A DNA stretch of 12,472 bases, from positions 1 through 12,472 of the forward strand of contig CAJBIS010000150.1 of assembly GCA_903953195.1 (NCBI GenBank), given 5' to 3'. The notes under the pieces are model-generated. The model saw only the letters and a program-made list of their open reading frames with translations, had not been told where the DNA came from and did not search any database. This document shows, one piece after another, positions 1 through 6,299 of the stretch. The DNA is from an uncultured Actinomycetes bacterium. GTDB lineage: Bacteria; Actinomycetota; Acidimicrobiia; Acidimicrobiales; Microtrichaceae. Numbering within the stretch: the first letter of the stretch is position 1; every line of letters starts with the position of its first letter. Position numbers and translations under genes: made by a program.

Positions 1-244
1 CCGATCTCTCCACGGCGGCGTCGGTCAGGCGCTTCGGCGTGGCGCCCATCGCCGCCAGATCGATGCCGACCTCGGCCATGGCCTCGACGACCGCCGGGTT
101 GATCGTGTCCGCAGGCGCCGTGCCCGCTGAGCGAACGACCACGCGGTCGCCGCCGTGGTGCATCAGGAACGCGGCGGCCATCTGGGATCGCCCGGCATTG
201 TGGATGCAGACGAAGAGGACCTCAGGGGTGCGGGTGTCGGTCAC
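1..244 (-). CDS. arsC: Arsenate reductase, LMW phosphatase fold (partial, C-terminus off window)
   Basis: Only the first 81 codons are visible; the gene continues past the left edge. The start is the GTG at 244-242, preceded by AGGAG at 5 bases. Residues 9-20 read VLFVCIHNAGRS, the CX5R(S) phosphate/arsenate-binding loop of the low-molecular-weight phosphatase fold, with nucleophile Cys13 and Arg19. The later SAGTAP stretch also fits. Actinobacterial members of this family reduce arsenate to arsenite using mycothiol and mycoredoxin; that mechanism is family knowledge and the resolving cysteine lies outside the window. The GTG overlaps the stop of the upstream channel gene in a 4-base GTGA junction, so the two are translationally coupled. 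A general LMW tyrosine phosphatase is possible, but the ars-type neighbours favour arsenate reductase. Confidence 0.9.
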   Translation of the reverse strand, partial: MTDTRTPEVLFVCIHNAGRSQMAAAFLMHHGGDRVVVRSAGTAPADTINPAVVEAMAEVGIDLAAMGATPKRLTDAAVERS

Positions 245-978
245 GACGGCTCCTGGTGTGGGTGGGGATAGAGGGCACGGATCAAGCCGGCGGCGATGAC
301 GACGCCGACGAGCTGCATGGCGATGAACATGGGCGCCGAGGACGGTGCGATGCCGGCGAACGTGTCGGACAGCGTGCGGGCGATGGTGACCGCCGGATTC
401 GCGAAGCTCGTCGACGAGGTGAACCAGTACGCGCCCGCGATCCAGCCGGCGACGGCGAACGGCACCACCGCTCCCTTGCCGGACCGGACGCATCCCTGGA
501 TCACGAGCAGCAGCGTCACGGTCGCGACGATCTCGCTGAGCCAGAGCGCGGGGGAGCTCCGGTCCGTCGTCGACAGGTTCACCGCCGGGAGCTCGAACAT
601 GAGGTTGGCCAGGATCGCGCCCAGGCAGCCGCCGACGATCTGGGCACCGAGGTACGCGCCGGTGTCGCGGGTCGAGATGCTCCCGAGGATCCGGTCGATC
701 AGCGTCACCGCCGGATTGAAGTGGGCGCCCGACACCGCACCGAACGTGAGGATCAGCGCGACGAGCGCGCCGGCGGTGGCGATCGAGTTCTCGAGCAGCT
801 GCAGCCCGACGTCGGTGCTCAACTGGGTCGCCATGATCCCCGAGCCGATGACGGCGACGATGAGGAGCCCGGTGCCGAGCGCCTCGGCGACGAGTCGTCG
901 GGCGAGCGGCACGTGCAGCGTTCCGGTGCCCGTCTCGACCTCGGTCGTCAGGTCCACCTCGTCGTGGTGCTCAGTCAT
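241..978 (-). CDS. Aquaporin (MIP) family channel in an ars operon
   Basis: This 245-aa membrane protein has the two hallmark half-helix motifs of the major intrinsic protein family: SGAHFNPAVT (NPA at 88-90) and SFANPAVT (NPA at 194-196). An AEALGT motif starts the first membrane helix (about 31-36), and there are roughly six hydrophobic segments. The residue directly after the second NPA, usually the selectivity-filter arginine, is Val197, so solutes larger than water are likely. Such channels occur in ars operons (AqpS in Sinorhizobium), where they let arsenite made by the reductase leave the cell; that role here is inferred from position. The ATG at 978 overlaps the end of the ArsR fusion gene by 8 bases and has GGGGG 5 bases upstream. 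The stop overlaps the downstream arsC start. A glycerol or water channel is the alternative. Confidence 0.9.
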   Translation of the reverse strand: MTEHHDEVDLTTEVETGTGTLHVPLARRLVAEALGTGLLIVAVIGSGIMATQLSTDVGLQLLENSIATAGALVALILTFGAVSGAHFNPAVTLIDRILGSISTRDTGAYLGAQIVGGCLGAILANLMFELPAVNLSTTDRSSPALWLSEIVATVTLLLVIQGCVRSGKGAVVPFAVAGWIAGAYWFTSSTSFANPAVTIARTLSDTFAGIAPSSAPMFIAMQLVGVVIAAGLIRALYPHPHQEPS

Positions 979-1684
979 GGCTGCCCCCTGCCGTCGGCGC
1001 GAACATCACGCGGTCCATCCGGCGTTCGAGTTCCCGGGCGACGTCGTCGAAGGCCGTGCTCCGCTCGTCGCCGACGGGGTCGGGGATCGACCAGTGCAGC
1101 CGCGTGGCCCGATGCCACCGGTCGGGGAGCCGGAGCGTCTCGTTGGCCCGATCGCACACCGTGACGACGACGTCGATCTCATCGGTGATCTCGTCGAGGT
1201 GGCGCGGTTCGGCGTGGTCCAGATCCAGGCCCAGCCGCCGGGCTGTGGCGCGGGCACCGGGGTGCACCTCGTCGGCGGGTCGGGTGCCGGCGGACAGGCC
1301 CGGCAGTCCGGAGTGCCGGCTGTGGATCGCGGCGGCGAGCTGGCTGCGGGCCGAGTTGGCGGTGCAGACGAAGACGGTGCGACCGGCGGTGCCGGCCGTC
1401 GTGAGCGTGCCCGCGGGCATCAGGTCGGCGAAGGCCTCGGCGCACAGGTGGACGTAGCGACGGCGTCGGTCGCCCGAGGATCGGGTGCGGCACACGAGTC
1501 CGACGGCCTCGAGCACGTCGAGGTGGTGCGCGAGGAGGTTCGAGCCCACACCCAGGAGCCCCTCGAGTTCGCCGGGGGAGCGGTCGGAGGTCGTCAGGAG
1601 GTCCACGATCTCGAGTCGGTGAGCGTCGCCGAGCGCGGCGTGCCGCTGTGCCCGTCGGTCACGGTCGCGTGGTGTCGGCTCCAC
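971..1684 (-). CDS. ArsR-type repressor fused to arsenate reductase (LMW phosphatase) domain
   Basis: A 237-aa two-domain protein. Residues about 12-82 form an ArsR/SmtB winged helix: helix-turn-helix around SPGELEGLLG...LLAHHLDVLEAVGLV, then a basic beta-wing SSGDRRRRYVHL. Residues about 102-232 form an LMW-phosphatase arsenate reductase domain with VFVCTANSARS (nucleophile Cys107, Arg113), a CDRANE segment containing Cys177, and a WSIPDP segment whose Asp202 is the likely general acid. The ELCVC-type arsenite site of classical ArsR is absent; the only regulator cysteines are Cys65 and Cys81. It heads the operon, overlaps the channel gene by 8 bases, and probably represses its own promoter through the inverted repeat beside its start. 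The GTG at 1684-1682 has no upstream ribosome site, which fits leaderless translation. ArsR-reductase fusions are known in actinobacteria. Confidence 0.9.
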   Translation of the reverse strand: MEPTPRDRDRRAQRHAALGDAHRLEIVDLLTTSDRSPGELEGLLGVGSNLLAHHLDVLEAVGLVCRTRSSGDRRRRYVHLCAEAFADLMPAGTLTTAGTAGRTVFVCTANSARSQLAAAIHSRHSGLPGLSAGTRPADEVHPGARATARRLGLDLDHAEPRHLDEITDEIDVVVTVCDRANETLRLPDRWHRATRLHWSIPDPVGDERSTAFDDVARELERRMDRVMFAPTAGGSHD

Positions 1685-1690
1685 ACCGGG

Positions 1691-1696
1691 AGATTA
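1691..1696 (-). promoter_or_regulatory. Candidate -10 box of the ars operon (leaderless transcript)
   Basis: On the minus strand the hexamer TAATCT matches the TAnnnT pattern of actinobacterial -10 elements. It is followed by exactly six bases (CCCGGT) and then the GTG start codon, so transcription would begin at or next to the start codon. No convincing -35 element is visible 16-18 bases upstream. Confidence 0.5.
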
Positions 1697-1717
1697 CTCA
1701 ACAACCATTGAGTGATC
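1692..1717. promoter_or_regulatory. Inverted repeat, probable ArsR operator
   Basis: The half-sites GATTACTCAA (1692-1701) and TTGAGTGATC (1708-1717) are inverted copies, matching at 9 of 10 positions, with a 6-base spacer. The size and symmetry suit a dimeric ArsR-family winged helix. The repeat overlaps the -10 candidate and ends 8 bases before the regulator's start codon, which suits repression by blocking RNA polymerase. It also lies 66 bases before the divergent lipoprotein gene, so it could affect that gene too. Assignment to this ArsR is inference. Confidence 0.65.
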
Positions 1718-1753
1718 GAATCACCGCGACGCTGCCGACGGTGGGACAACCGC

Positions 1754-1759
1754 TAGGGT
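1754..1759 (+). promoter_or_regulatory. Candidate -10 box for the LppM-like lipoprotein gene
   Basis: TAGGGT fits the TAnnnT pattern and lies 24 bases upstream of the ATG at 1783, leaving room for a short leader with the ribosome site. A weak -35 candidate (CTGCCG, 1732-1737) is 16 bases upstream. Assigned by pattern alone. Confidence 0.3.
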
Positions 1760-1770
1760 CCGCGCACTCC

Positions 1771-1776
1771 GGGAGG
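1771..1776 (+). promoter_or_regulatory. Ribosome binding site fixing the lipoprotein start
   Basis: GGGAGG sits 6 bases before the ATG at 1783. The open frame extends back to 1648, but this site plus the signal peptide that begins at 1783 select the downstream ATG. Confidence 0.7.
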
Positions 1777-1782
1777 TGCACG

Positions 1783-2967
1783 ATGGTTCGAGTCGCACGT
1801 GTTGCGCTGCTCGTCGGTTGCGTGACGTTGCTGAGCGGTTGCCTCAAGGCCGACTACGGCTACGACCTCCGCGCCGATGGATCCGGGTCGATCGTCGTCG
1901 AGATCCGCTTCGGCGAGGAACTCAACTCGATGCTGGGATCCCTGGGCCTCGGTGACCTGAGCTCGAACGACACCTCGACGCTCGAGGACCTCCGGGGGCA
2001 GCTGCCGCCGGAGTGGGCGGATCGCGTGCGCGTCGAGTCGATCGACGACGACCGAGGTGCCGGGGTGCGGCTCAGCATCGACTTCGACGACCTCACCCAA
2101 CTCGAGGACCTGCGGGACATCGGTGACGTCGGCATCCCGGTCATCACCAACGAGGGCGAACGCTGGCGGGCCGAACTCGACGTCTCGTCACTCACCAGCG
2201 CCGCCGGCACATTGGGCGGAGCCGCCGACGAGTTCGGAGCGGGCGGGCTCGGCGACAGCCTCGCCCAGATGTTCGGGGCGATCGGTGGTGAGCCGGAGTT
2301 CAACGTCCGGATGACCATGCCGGGCGAGATCCTGGACGCGGACCCGAGCGCGGAGGTCGACGGTGACACCGCGACGTGGCAGATCGTCGGCGACGGCAGC
2401 GGGACGCTCTACGTCGAATCGGGCACCGGCGCGCAGGGCTTCCTCTCGTCGATGATCGGCGGCGCACCGGTGTGGGGACTCGGTCTGCTCGGTGCGGTCC
2501 TGCTCGCGGCGATCGTCGCCGTGCTCGTGCTGCTCCGGCGACGACCGAAGGGCACCGCCGCCCCCGTCGCAGCACCCCCGGCACCGGGGGCGGCCCCGTA
2601 CGCGGTGCCCGTCGCTGCGGGCGGGGTCACGGCGGACACCCACGCGTGGGCGCCGACCGCGCCACCCTCCGGATCAGGTGACCTTCCGCCGCTCGGTGGC
2701 TGGCAGGCCCCGGCGGCGACTTCCACCACCGCCGCGCTGGAGTCGCCGCTGGCCGCCGGATCGAGCCCCGAGCCGACCGGCGAGCTCGCCCTGGCGACCT
2801 CCGACGCCACGGTCCCGTTCGCGCCGATCGGCGGCGTGACGGCGCCGGTCGACGCGGTTCCCACGGCAGCGTCATCGTCGCCCGTCGCGGGTTGGCACCC
2901 CGACCCGTGGGGTCAGGCCACGTGGCGGTGGTGGGACGGGACCGACTGGTCCAGCCACACGGCCTGA
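1783..2967 (+). CDS. LppM-type lipoprotein with a transmembrane helix and DUF2510 tail
   Basis: A 394-aa protein. Residues 1-20 are a lipoprotein signal ending in LLSGC, with lipidated Cys20. The extracytoplasmic part (about 21-225) begins LKADYGYDLRADGSGS and is acidic; it resembles the LppM domain of mycobacterial Rv2171-like proteins. A single membrane helix follows at about 229-252, ended by RRRPKG, then a long Pro/Ala/Thr/Ser linker. The C-terminal 25 residues (370-394) carry the DUF2510 signature GWHPDP...RWWDGTDW. Positive residues after the helix place DUF2510 in the cytoplasm, so the protein would be anchored both by lipid and by a helix. LppM family function is poorly defined; the mycobacterial protein has been linked to lipoglycan handling and host interaction. 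It is divergent from the ars operon and converges on the glutaredoxin-like gene 17 bases away. Confidence 0.85.
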   Translation: MVRVARVALLVGCVTLLSGCLKADYGYDLRADGSGSIVVEIRFGEELNSMLGSLGLGDLSSNDTSTLEDLRGQLPPEWADRVRVESIDDDRGAGVRLSIDFDDLTQLEDLRDIGDVGIPVITNEGERWRAELDVSSLTSAAGTLGGAADEFGAGGLGDSLAQMFGAIGGEPEFNVRMTMPGEILDADPSAEVDGDTATWQIVGDGSGTLYVESGTGAQGFLSSMIGGAPVWGLGLLGAVLLAAIVAVLVLLRRRPKGTAAPVAAPPAPGAAPYAVPVAAGGVTADTHAWAPTAPPSGSGDLPPLGGWQAPAATSTTAALESPLAAGSSPEPTGELALATSDATVPFAPIGGVTAPVDAVPTAASSSPVAGWHPDPWGQATWRWWDGTDWSSHTA

Positions 2968-2984
2968 TCCGCTCGGAAGCGACC

Positions 2985-3257
2985 TCAGCCGTCGTCGGCG
3001 TCGAGCAGGTCCGGGGCGACCCGGCCGACCAGTTCGAGCACGGCGTTCAGGCTGGGATTGACCAGGTACTCGTCGCCCACGCCGACCGTCGGCACCGTCT
3101 CGTTGCCCCGCGCCGCCGCTCGGACGACGGCCGCGGCCTCGGGATCCTCCCAGATGTCGTGCATGCGAACCGGGAGCGACGTGCGTCCCAGCTTCGCGAT
3201 GAGGGCGGTGCAGAATCCGCACCCCGGTCGCCAGTAGAGGTCGATCGCATCCACCAT
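2985..3257 (-). CDS. Mycoredoxin-like glutaredoxin
   Basis: A small thioredoxin-fold oxidoreductase of 90 aa. It has the active site CGFC (Cys13, Cys16) after LYWRPG, the TVPTV cis-proline loop (Pro56) that holds the thiol substrate, and an NPS motif at 67-69. This pattern matches actinobacterial mycoredoxins, which reduce mixed disulfides with mycothiol in the cytoplasm. It is the last gene of the operon with the dehydrogenase and copper monooxygenase. The start is uncertain. I use the ATG at 3257, which places the first strand normally, but an in-frame GTG at 3278 overlaps the dehydrogenase stop as GTGA and would add seven residues. Whether it serves the operon or the nearby arsenate reductases cannot be told from sequence. 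Confidence 0.85.
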   Translation of the reverse strand: MVDAIDLYWRPGCGFCTALIAKLGRTSLPVRMHDIWEDPEAAAVVRAAARGNETVPTVGVGDEYLVNPSLNAVLELVGRVAPDLLDADDG

Positions 3258-3274
3258 GGTGTCGTCGGCTCCGT

Positions 3275-4075
3275 TCACGAGGTCGTCGAGATGCCGCCGT
3301 CGACGGGGATGACGGTGCCCGTCAGGTAGGCGCCGGCCCGGCTGCACAGGAACAACACGGTGCCGGCCATGTCCTCGGGCGTCCCGATGCGACCGCGCGG
3401 CACGCTCTGCTCGATCAGTGTCCGACTCGCCGGGTCGTCGAGCGCGAACGCCATCATCTTCGATTCGAACGGCCCGGGTGCGATCGCGTTGACGGTGATG
3501 TGCTCGCCGACGAGCGTCCTCGCCAGGTGACGGGTCAGCATGTGGATGCCGGCCTTCGACGCCGAGTACGGGAAGTTGTCGGTGACCGGGACGCGCAGTC
3601 CGTCGATCGAGCCGATCATCACGACTCGCGACGGGTCGTCGGTGGTCGCGTTGCGTCGGAGCGCGTCGTGGAGCGCCCGGGTGAGCAGGAACGGCGCCTT
3701 GACGTTGAGGTCCATCACCTTGTCGAACCCCGACTCGGGGAACTCGTCGAGCGGCGCCCCCCACGTCGCCCCGGCGTTGTTCACCAGGATGTCGACGGCG
3801 TCGGTGTCGGCGCGCAACGCGTCGACGAACGCGGTCAGGCCGGCGGGGTCGGACAGGTCCGCCGGGAGCGACCGGCACGCGCCGTCACCGGGCAGGGCGT
3901 TCAGCTCGGCGGCCGTCGCGTCGCACGCGTCGGCCTTGCGCGCCGTGATCCAGACCTGCGCGCCGTTGCTGACCAGGCCCTCGGCGATCATGCGGCCGAT
4001 CCCACGTGAGCCGCCGGTCACGACGGCGTGCTTGCCACGCACATCGAACAGCGCAGTGACGTCGAGCCCGCTCAC
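3275..4075 (-). CDS. Short-chain dehydrogenase/reductase (RhlG-like SDR)
   Basis: A 266-aa classical SDR using NAD(P)H. The cofactor motif TGGSRGIG is at 20-27, NNAG at 99-102, and the catalytic set is Asn124, Ser156, Tyr170 and Lys174 (YSASK), so the enzyme looks intact. The C-terminal end (LTGTVIPVDGG) is typical of 3-oxoacyl reductase-like SDRs. The basic residue in the glycine motif suggests a preference for NADPH. Overall it resembles RhlG-type SDRs, but the substrate cannot be read from sequence. The start is the GTG at 4075-4073, supported by AGGA 7 bases upstream. It sits just downstream of the copper monooxygenase, linked by two overlapping minigenes, and its stop overlaps a possible start of the glutaredoxin. 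It may process the product of the monooxygenase; this is inference, since the two would act on opposite sides of the membrane. Confidence 0.92.
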   Translation of the reverse strand: MSGLDVTALFDVRGKHAVVTGGSRGIGRMIAEGLVSNGAQVWITARKADACDATAAELNALPGDGACRSLPADLSDPAGLTAFVDALRADTDAVDILVNNAGATWGAPLDEFPESGFDKVMDLNVKAPFLLTRALHDALRRNATTDDPSRVVMIGSIDGLRVPVTDNFPYSASKAGIHMLTRHLARTLVGEHITVNAIAPGPFESKMMAFALDDPASRTLIEQSVPRGRIGTPEDMAGTVLFLCSRAGAYLTGTVIPVDGGISTTS

Positions 4076-4089
4076 GACGTCGTCCTCAT
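4072..4089 (-). other. Possible 5-codon minigene (MRTTS)
   Basis: The ATG at 4089-4087 overlaps the stop of the previous minigene. It reads five codons to TGA at 4074-4072, which overlaps the SDR GTG start as GTGA. It is the second copy made by the 14-bp duplication. Confidence 0.3.
4083..4086 (-). promoter_or_regulatory. Ribosome binding site fixing the SDR start
   Basis: AGGA on the minus strand ends 7 bases before the GTG at 4075. Neither nearby ATG (4103, 4089) is in the SDR frame, so this site and the conserved N-terminus choose the GTG. Confidence 0.6.
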
Positions 4090-4103
4090 GGCGTCGTCCT
4101 CAT
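4086..4103 (-). other. Possible 5-codon minigene (MRTTP)
   Basis: The ATG at 4103-4101 overlaps the monooxygenase stop as ATGA. It reads five codons to TGA at 4088-4086, which overlaps the next ATG. Likely a reinitiation stepping stone or a chance product of the tandem duplication, not a functional peptide. Confidence 0.3.
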
Positions 4104-6181
4104 GGCGTCGGCCGCACCGTGATCGTCGAGAAGCACATCTCGTCGTCGGTGCCCTCGGCGAACACGAGGTAGCGCATCGGTTGCGTGGGCCGCAGGCTCC
4201 GATCCCAGGCGCACTCGACCCGAACCGTGTCGCCGACGGCGACCGGCACCGGCGTGACCGGCTGGTAGTTCAGCTGCCAGTTGAAGTCCCAGTGTGGGAT
4301 GTCGAGCAGGACGGTGGCGCGGTCGGTGTCCGGGTGCAGGGTCATCCGATAGCTCAGCCCGTACTGGTGCATGTGGCCGAGGACATCCACGATGTCGCCG
4401 GCGGTACGCACCCGGAGGTCGCACGTGGTGCGGGCCGTGGTCCCGTCGGACGCAGCGGCGACCTGCTCGGGAGTGGTGCGGCACAACCGGTGCAGGCCGT
4501 TGGCGATCCCGGCGCCGGCAGGTCCGAACCGTTGCGCGACGTCCTGGATCGCCGCGGTCCGGTCGCACAGCGGCTCGGTGCGACCCGCCGGACACGGCAA
4601 TTCGACGGGTGCGAGGTACTCGCCGGTGCGCAGCGCCGTGATGGGAGCGCCCGGCGGCGCCACCTCGAGGTCCATCCGCGACTGATCGGCGGGACGGTCA
4701 CCCTCGTAGTGGTAGTGGATCTGGGCCACCAGCAGGTCCCCCGGATTGAAGCGGTAGCCGACCCCCTCGCCGAAGTCCCTCGGCGTCTGGCCGGGGACCC
4801 ACCCGGCGATGAGTTCCTCGCTGCCCTTCGGGCCCATGCCGGACCCGCAGCGCCATCCGGACCCGTCGTCGCGGGCGTCGGCCTGCAGGAGCTGTTCGAG
4901 CGACCGGCTCGACGCCCGGTAGATCAGCGCGTGGTGCACGACGTCGAGTCGATCCGGCTCGAAGGTGTAGCCCGTCACGAACGACTCGGTCGTGAACCCG
5001 GGATCGAGCACGAAGCACCGGTAGTCGTCGCGCTCGTTGGACTCGCCGCGGTAGGGCTCGATCAGCGACATCTGCACGTCGCGTCGGGGGATGGCCACCG
5101 TCGGGTCGGGCGTCGGCGTGACCGGTGTCGTCGCCGGCACGTCGAGCGGTGCGCCGGCCGCGGCCCAGTCGCGCAACGTCGAGATCTGATCGTCGGTCAG
5201 ACGCCGGACGTGCTGCAACGGGACCCCGGCATCGGATGCGGGCCACGGCGGCATGTAGCGGGCCTTCGTGACCACGGCGACGCCATCGGCGTCGGCCCGG
5301 GCGTCGCCGGCGGTGTCGAGCTTCCAGTGCTCGGCGCCGATCTGACCGGTCTGGTGGCAGGACGCACAGTTGGACTGGAGGATCGGTGCGACCTGGGTCG
5401 AGTAGGCCGGACCGTCGGTGGCGGTGTCGTCTCCGGCGGTGCGCACCTCGACGGTGGCCGGCGGCGTGAACGTCGCCGCGTCGACCGCGGTGAGCTGCAG
5501 CGTGAGTCGCGCCTCGTCACCGGTTCGTACGAGCCCGATCTTCGTGATCGGTCCGACACCGAAGTCCGCCAGCTGCACAGTGCCCGTCGCCGTGGCCGTG
5601 ATCTCGTCGCCGTCGCGTCGGGCCTCGGCGTTGAACGTCACCGGCTTCGTCGTCCCCTTCACCGTCAGGTCGCCTCGGAGGGTGACGGCCGCCGGAGCGC
5701 CCGGAGCGGGGGCCTGCAGCGGGCCCTCGACGGTGATGTTGTCGAGCCGCACCTCGGGGTTGGTGTGCGACTCGAGGAAGTCGTGGTGCAGCACCTTGTC
5801 GCGCAGCGAGTTGTCGCTGCGGAGCTGCATGACGTTGACGGCCATGTCCCCGAACCGGCTCTGCGCAGGGTCGGCTCCCACCGCGAAGCTGCCGGCGATC
5901 CCGGTCGTCGTGAGGGTCGCGGTCAGCTCCGCGCCCGCGAGCACCTCGTCCACCTCGACGGTGACCTTCGATCGCGAGGCGTCGACCAGATAGACGGTCT
6001 CGCCGGGGCCGGCCGTCACCGGGGTCACCACCGGCAGTGACAGATCCACCGTCGGTTCGGGTCGGAGCAGCAGCGAGATCAGCTCACGGTTCGCCACGGC
6101 GCCGCCCAGCACGACGACCGCGACGGCACCGAACGCGCTGCGCCACGGGTGTCGACGAATGGCGGCCAGGATCCTCTGCAC
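4100..6181 (-). CDS. YceI - cytochrome c - type II copper monooxygenase fusion, membrane anchored
   Basis: A 693-aa three-part protein. Residues about 15-30 form an N-terminal membrane anchor, so the rest should be extracytoplasmic. Residues about 62-235 are a YceI-like domain (YLVDASRSKVTVEV start, LRDKVLHHDFLES, GDLTVKGTTKPVTF); YceI proteins bind isoprenoid or other amphiphilic lipids in a beta-barrel. A c-type haem motif CASCH follows at 272-276, with a possible Met310 ligand in YMPPWP. Residues about 365-690 resemble ascorbate-dependent PHM-type copper monooxygenases: HH at 416-417 and the HYH at 489-491 suit the electron-transfer copper, and HMH at 603-605 with Met682 (DEMCF) suits the catalytic copper. 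The expected reaction is hydroxylation of an aliphatic C-H; the substrate is unknown. The GTG start at 6181 has GGGGAG 5 bases upstream. First gene of the operon with the SDR and glutaredoxin, divergent from the crotonase gene. Confidence 0.85.
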   Translation of the reverse strand: MQRILAAIRRHPWRSAFGAVAVVVLGGAVANRELISLLLRPEPTVDLSLPVVTPVTAGPGETVYLVDASRSKVTVEVDEVLAGAELTATLTTTGIAGSFAVGADPAQSRFGDMAVNVMQLRSDNSLRDKVLHHDFLESHTNPEVRLDNITVEGPLQAPAPGAPAAVTLRGDLTVKGTTKPVTFNAEARRDGDEITATATGTVQLADFGVGPITKIGLVRTGDEARLTLQLTAVDAATFTPPATVEVRTAGDDTATDGPAYSTQVAPILQSNCASCHQTGQIGAEHWKLDTAGDARADADGVAVVTKARYMPPWPASDAGVPLQHVRRLTDDQISTLRDWAAAGAPLDVPATTPVTPTPDPTVAIPRRDVQMSLIEPYRGESNERDDYRCFVLDPGFTTESFVTGYTFEPDRLDVVHHALIYRASSRSLEQLLQADARDDGSGWRCGSGMGPKGSEELIAGWVPGQTPRDFGEGVGYRFNPGDLLVAQIHYHYEGDRPADQSRMDLEVAPPGAPITALRTGEYLAPVELPCPAGRTEPLCDRTAAIQDVAQRFGPAGAGIANGLHRLCRTTPEQVAAASDGTTARTTCDLRVRTAGDIVDVLGHMHQYGLSYRMTLHPDTDRATVLLDIPHWDFNWQLNYQPVTPVPVAVGDTVRVECAWDRSLRPTQPMRYLVFAEGTDDEMCFSTITVRPTP

Positions 6182-6299
6182 GCTGTCTCCCCAGAACTCC
6201 GGAACGCGCCCCCCGGTGAAAGCGCCACCGGCACTCTACGCCCGAGCGGATGCGCGACGGGAACGGCGGCCCGAGCGACCGGTCGGACAGAATGAACCC

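Larger units (their letters stand above)
4078..4110. repeat. 14-bp tandem duplication at the monooxygenase-SDR junction
   Basis: The unit CGTCGTCCTCATGG occurs twice in perfect tandem (4078-4091 and 4092-4105), followed by five bases of a third copy. On the coding strand each unit carries an ATGAGGA sequence, that is a start codon overlapping a Shine-Dalgarno-like AGGA. The first copy overlaps the monooxygenase stop codon and the second supplies the AGGA used by the SDR start. Confidence 0.9.

Noticed and set aside
296..1711. A 471-codon open frame on the plus strand
   Set aside because: It runs opposite two genes with intact aquaporin and ArsR/reductase motifs and has none of its own.
4028..6040. 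A 670-codon open frame on the plus strand
   Set aside because: It is antisense to the YceI-copper monooxygenase, is rich in Arg, Gly and Val as expected of a GC-rich shadow, and shows no domain motif.
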